From positions 22,749,001-22,813,000 of the forward strand of contig NC_083390.1 in the NCBI RefSeq assembly GCF_031755915.1: 64,000 bases of DNA. Reading direction: 5' to 3'. Both the position numbers and the translations under genes were made by a program. Positions 63,961 through 64,000 of this stretch are shown here, in pieces (positions within the stretch are counted from its first letter, which is position 1; every line of letters begins with the position of its first letter). The notes below the pieces were generated by a model, which saw only the letters and a program-made list of their open reading frames with translations, was not told the origin of the DNA and did no database searches. The DNA comes from Ziziphus jujuba. Its lineage: Eukaryota > Streptophyta > Magnoliopsida > Rosales > Rhamnaceae.

Positions 63961-64000
63961 GTAATAGCTGCTAAAAAAGAGTAGAACAGAGTGCTACAGT

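Noticed and set aside
1..64000. CRISPR array, prophage, operon or bacterial mobile element
   Set aside because: No regularly spaced repeats with unique spacers, no bacterial genes and no ribosome-binding-site architecture. Intron-bearing plant genes occur throughout.

Overview
The window is nuclear DNA of a flowering plant, most likely a eudicot. Coding exons are interrupted by short GT-AG introns, the intergenic DNA is very AT-rich and full of (AT)n, (CT)n and poly-A tracts, and every recognisable protein belongs to a plant family. I did not identify the species. There are six intact or probably intact protein genes, one large transposase-derived pseudogene and a nested set of retrotransposons. 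Nothing bacterial, viral or CRISPR-like is present. I found no convincing undescribed system. The most informative structures are transposon insertions resolved to the base, and promoter motifs that fit the neighbouring genes.

Layout: 1-7.9 kb is AT-rich intergenic DNA with a possible tRNA-derived SINE and an orphan promoter-like patch. A WIP-type C2H2 zinc-finger gene lies at 8.07-9.17 kb (+). CDC20, the APC/C activator, lies at 13.90-16.18 kb (+, five exons). It converges on allene oxide cyclase, AOC, at 17.94-18.80 kb (-, two exons, jasmonate synthesis). An organellar methionine aminopeptidase (MAP1C/1D type, nine exons, -) lies at 20.27-24.23 kb. A single-exon TEMPRANILLO/RAV-type AP2-B3 repressor lies at 28.67-29.84 kb (-). 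A gene-poor stretch runs from 30 to 39.7 kb. A degenerate Ty1-copia element fills 39.7-45.9 kb, and its integrase region is split by a 3,051-bp solo LTR flanked by the 5-bp duplication ATGGA. A malectin-like LRR receptor-like protein (RLP4 type, nine exons, -) lies at 48.58-55.33 kb. A FAR1/FRS-type Mutator-transposase-derived pseudogene lies at 60.23-63.50 kb (+) and is split by a 404-bp TRIM retroelement flanked by TGGCA. The window ends in CAG-rich low-complexity DNA.

The splice models for CDC20, AOC, MAP1, WIP and RLP4 were built by hand. Each gives one continuous reading frame of about the family's usual length: 456, 258, 383, 305 and 635 aa. The genes have separate jobs (mitotic exit, hormone synthesis, N-terminal methionine removal in organelles, developmental transcription, cell-surface perception) and nothing suggests a functional cluster. 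Promoter motifs match gene function in three cases: AACGG cores before CDC20, two G-boxes before AOC, and site II (TGGGCY) elements before the organellar MAP1.
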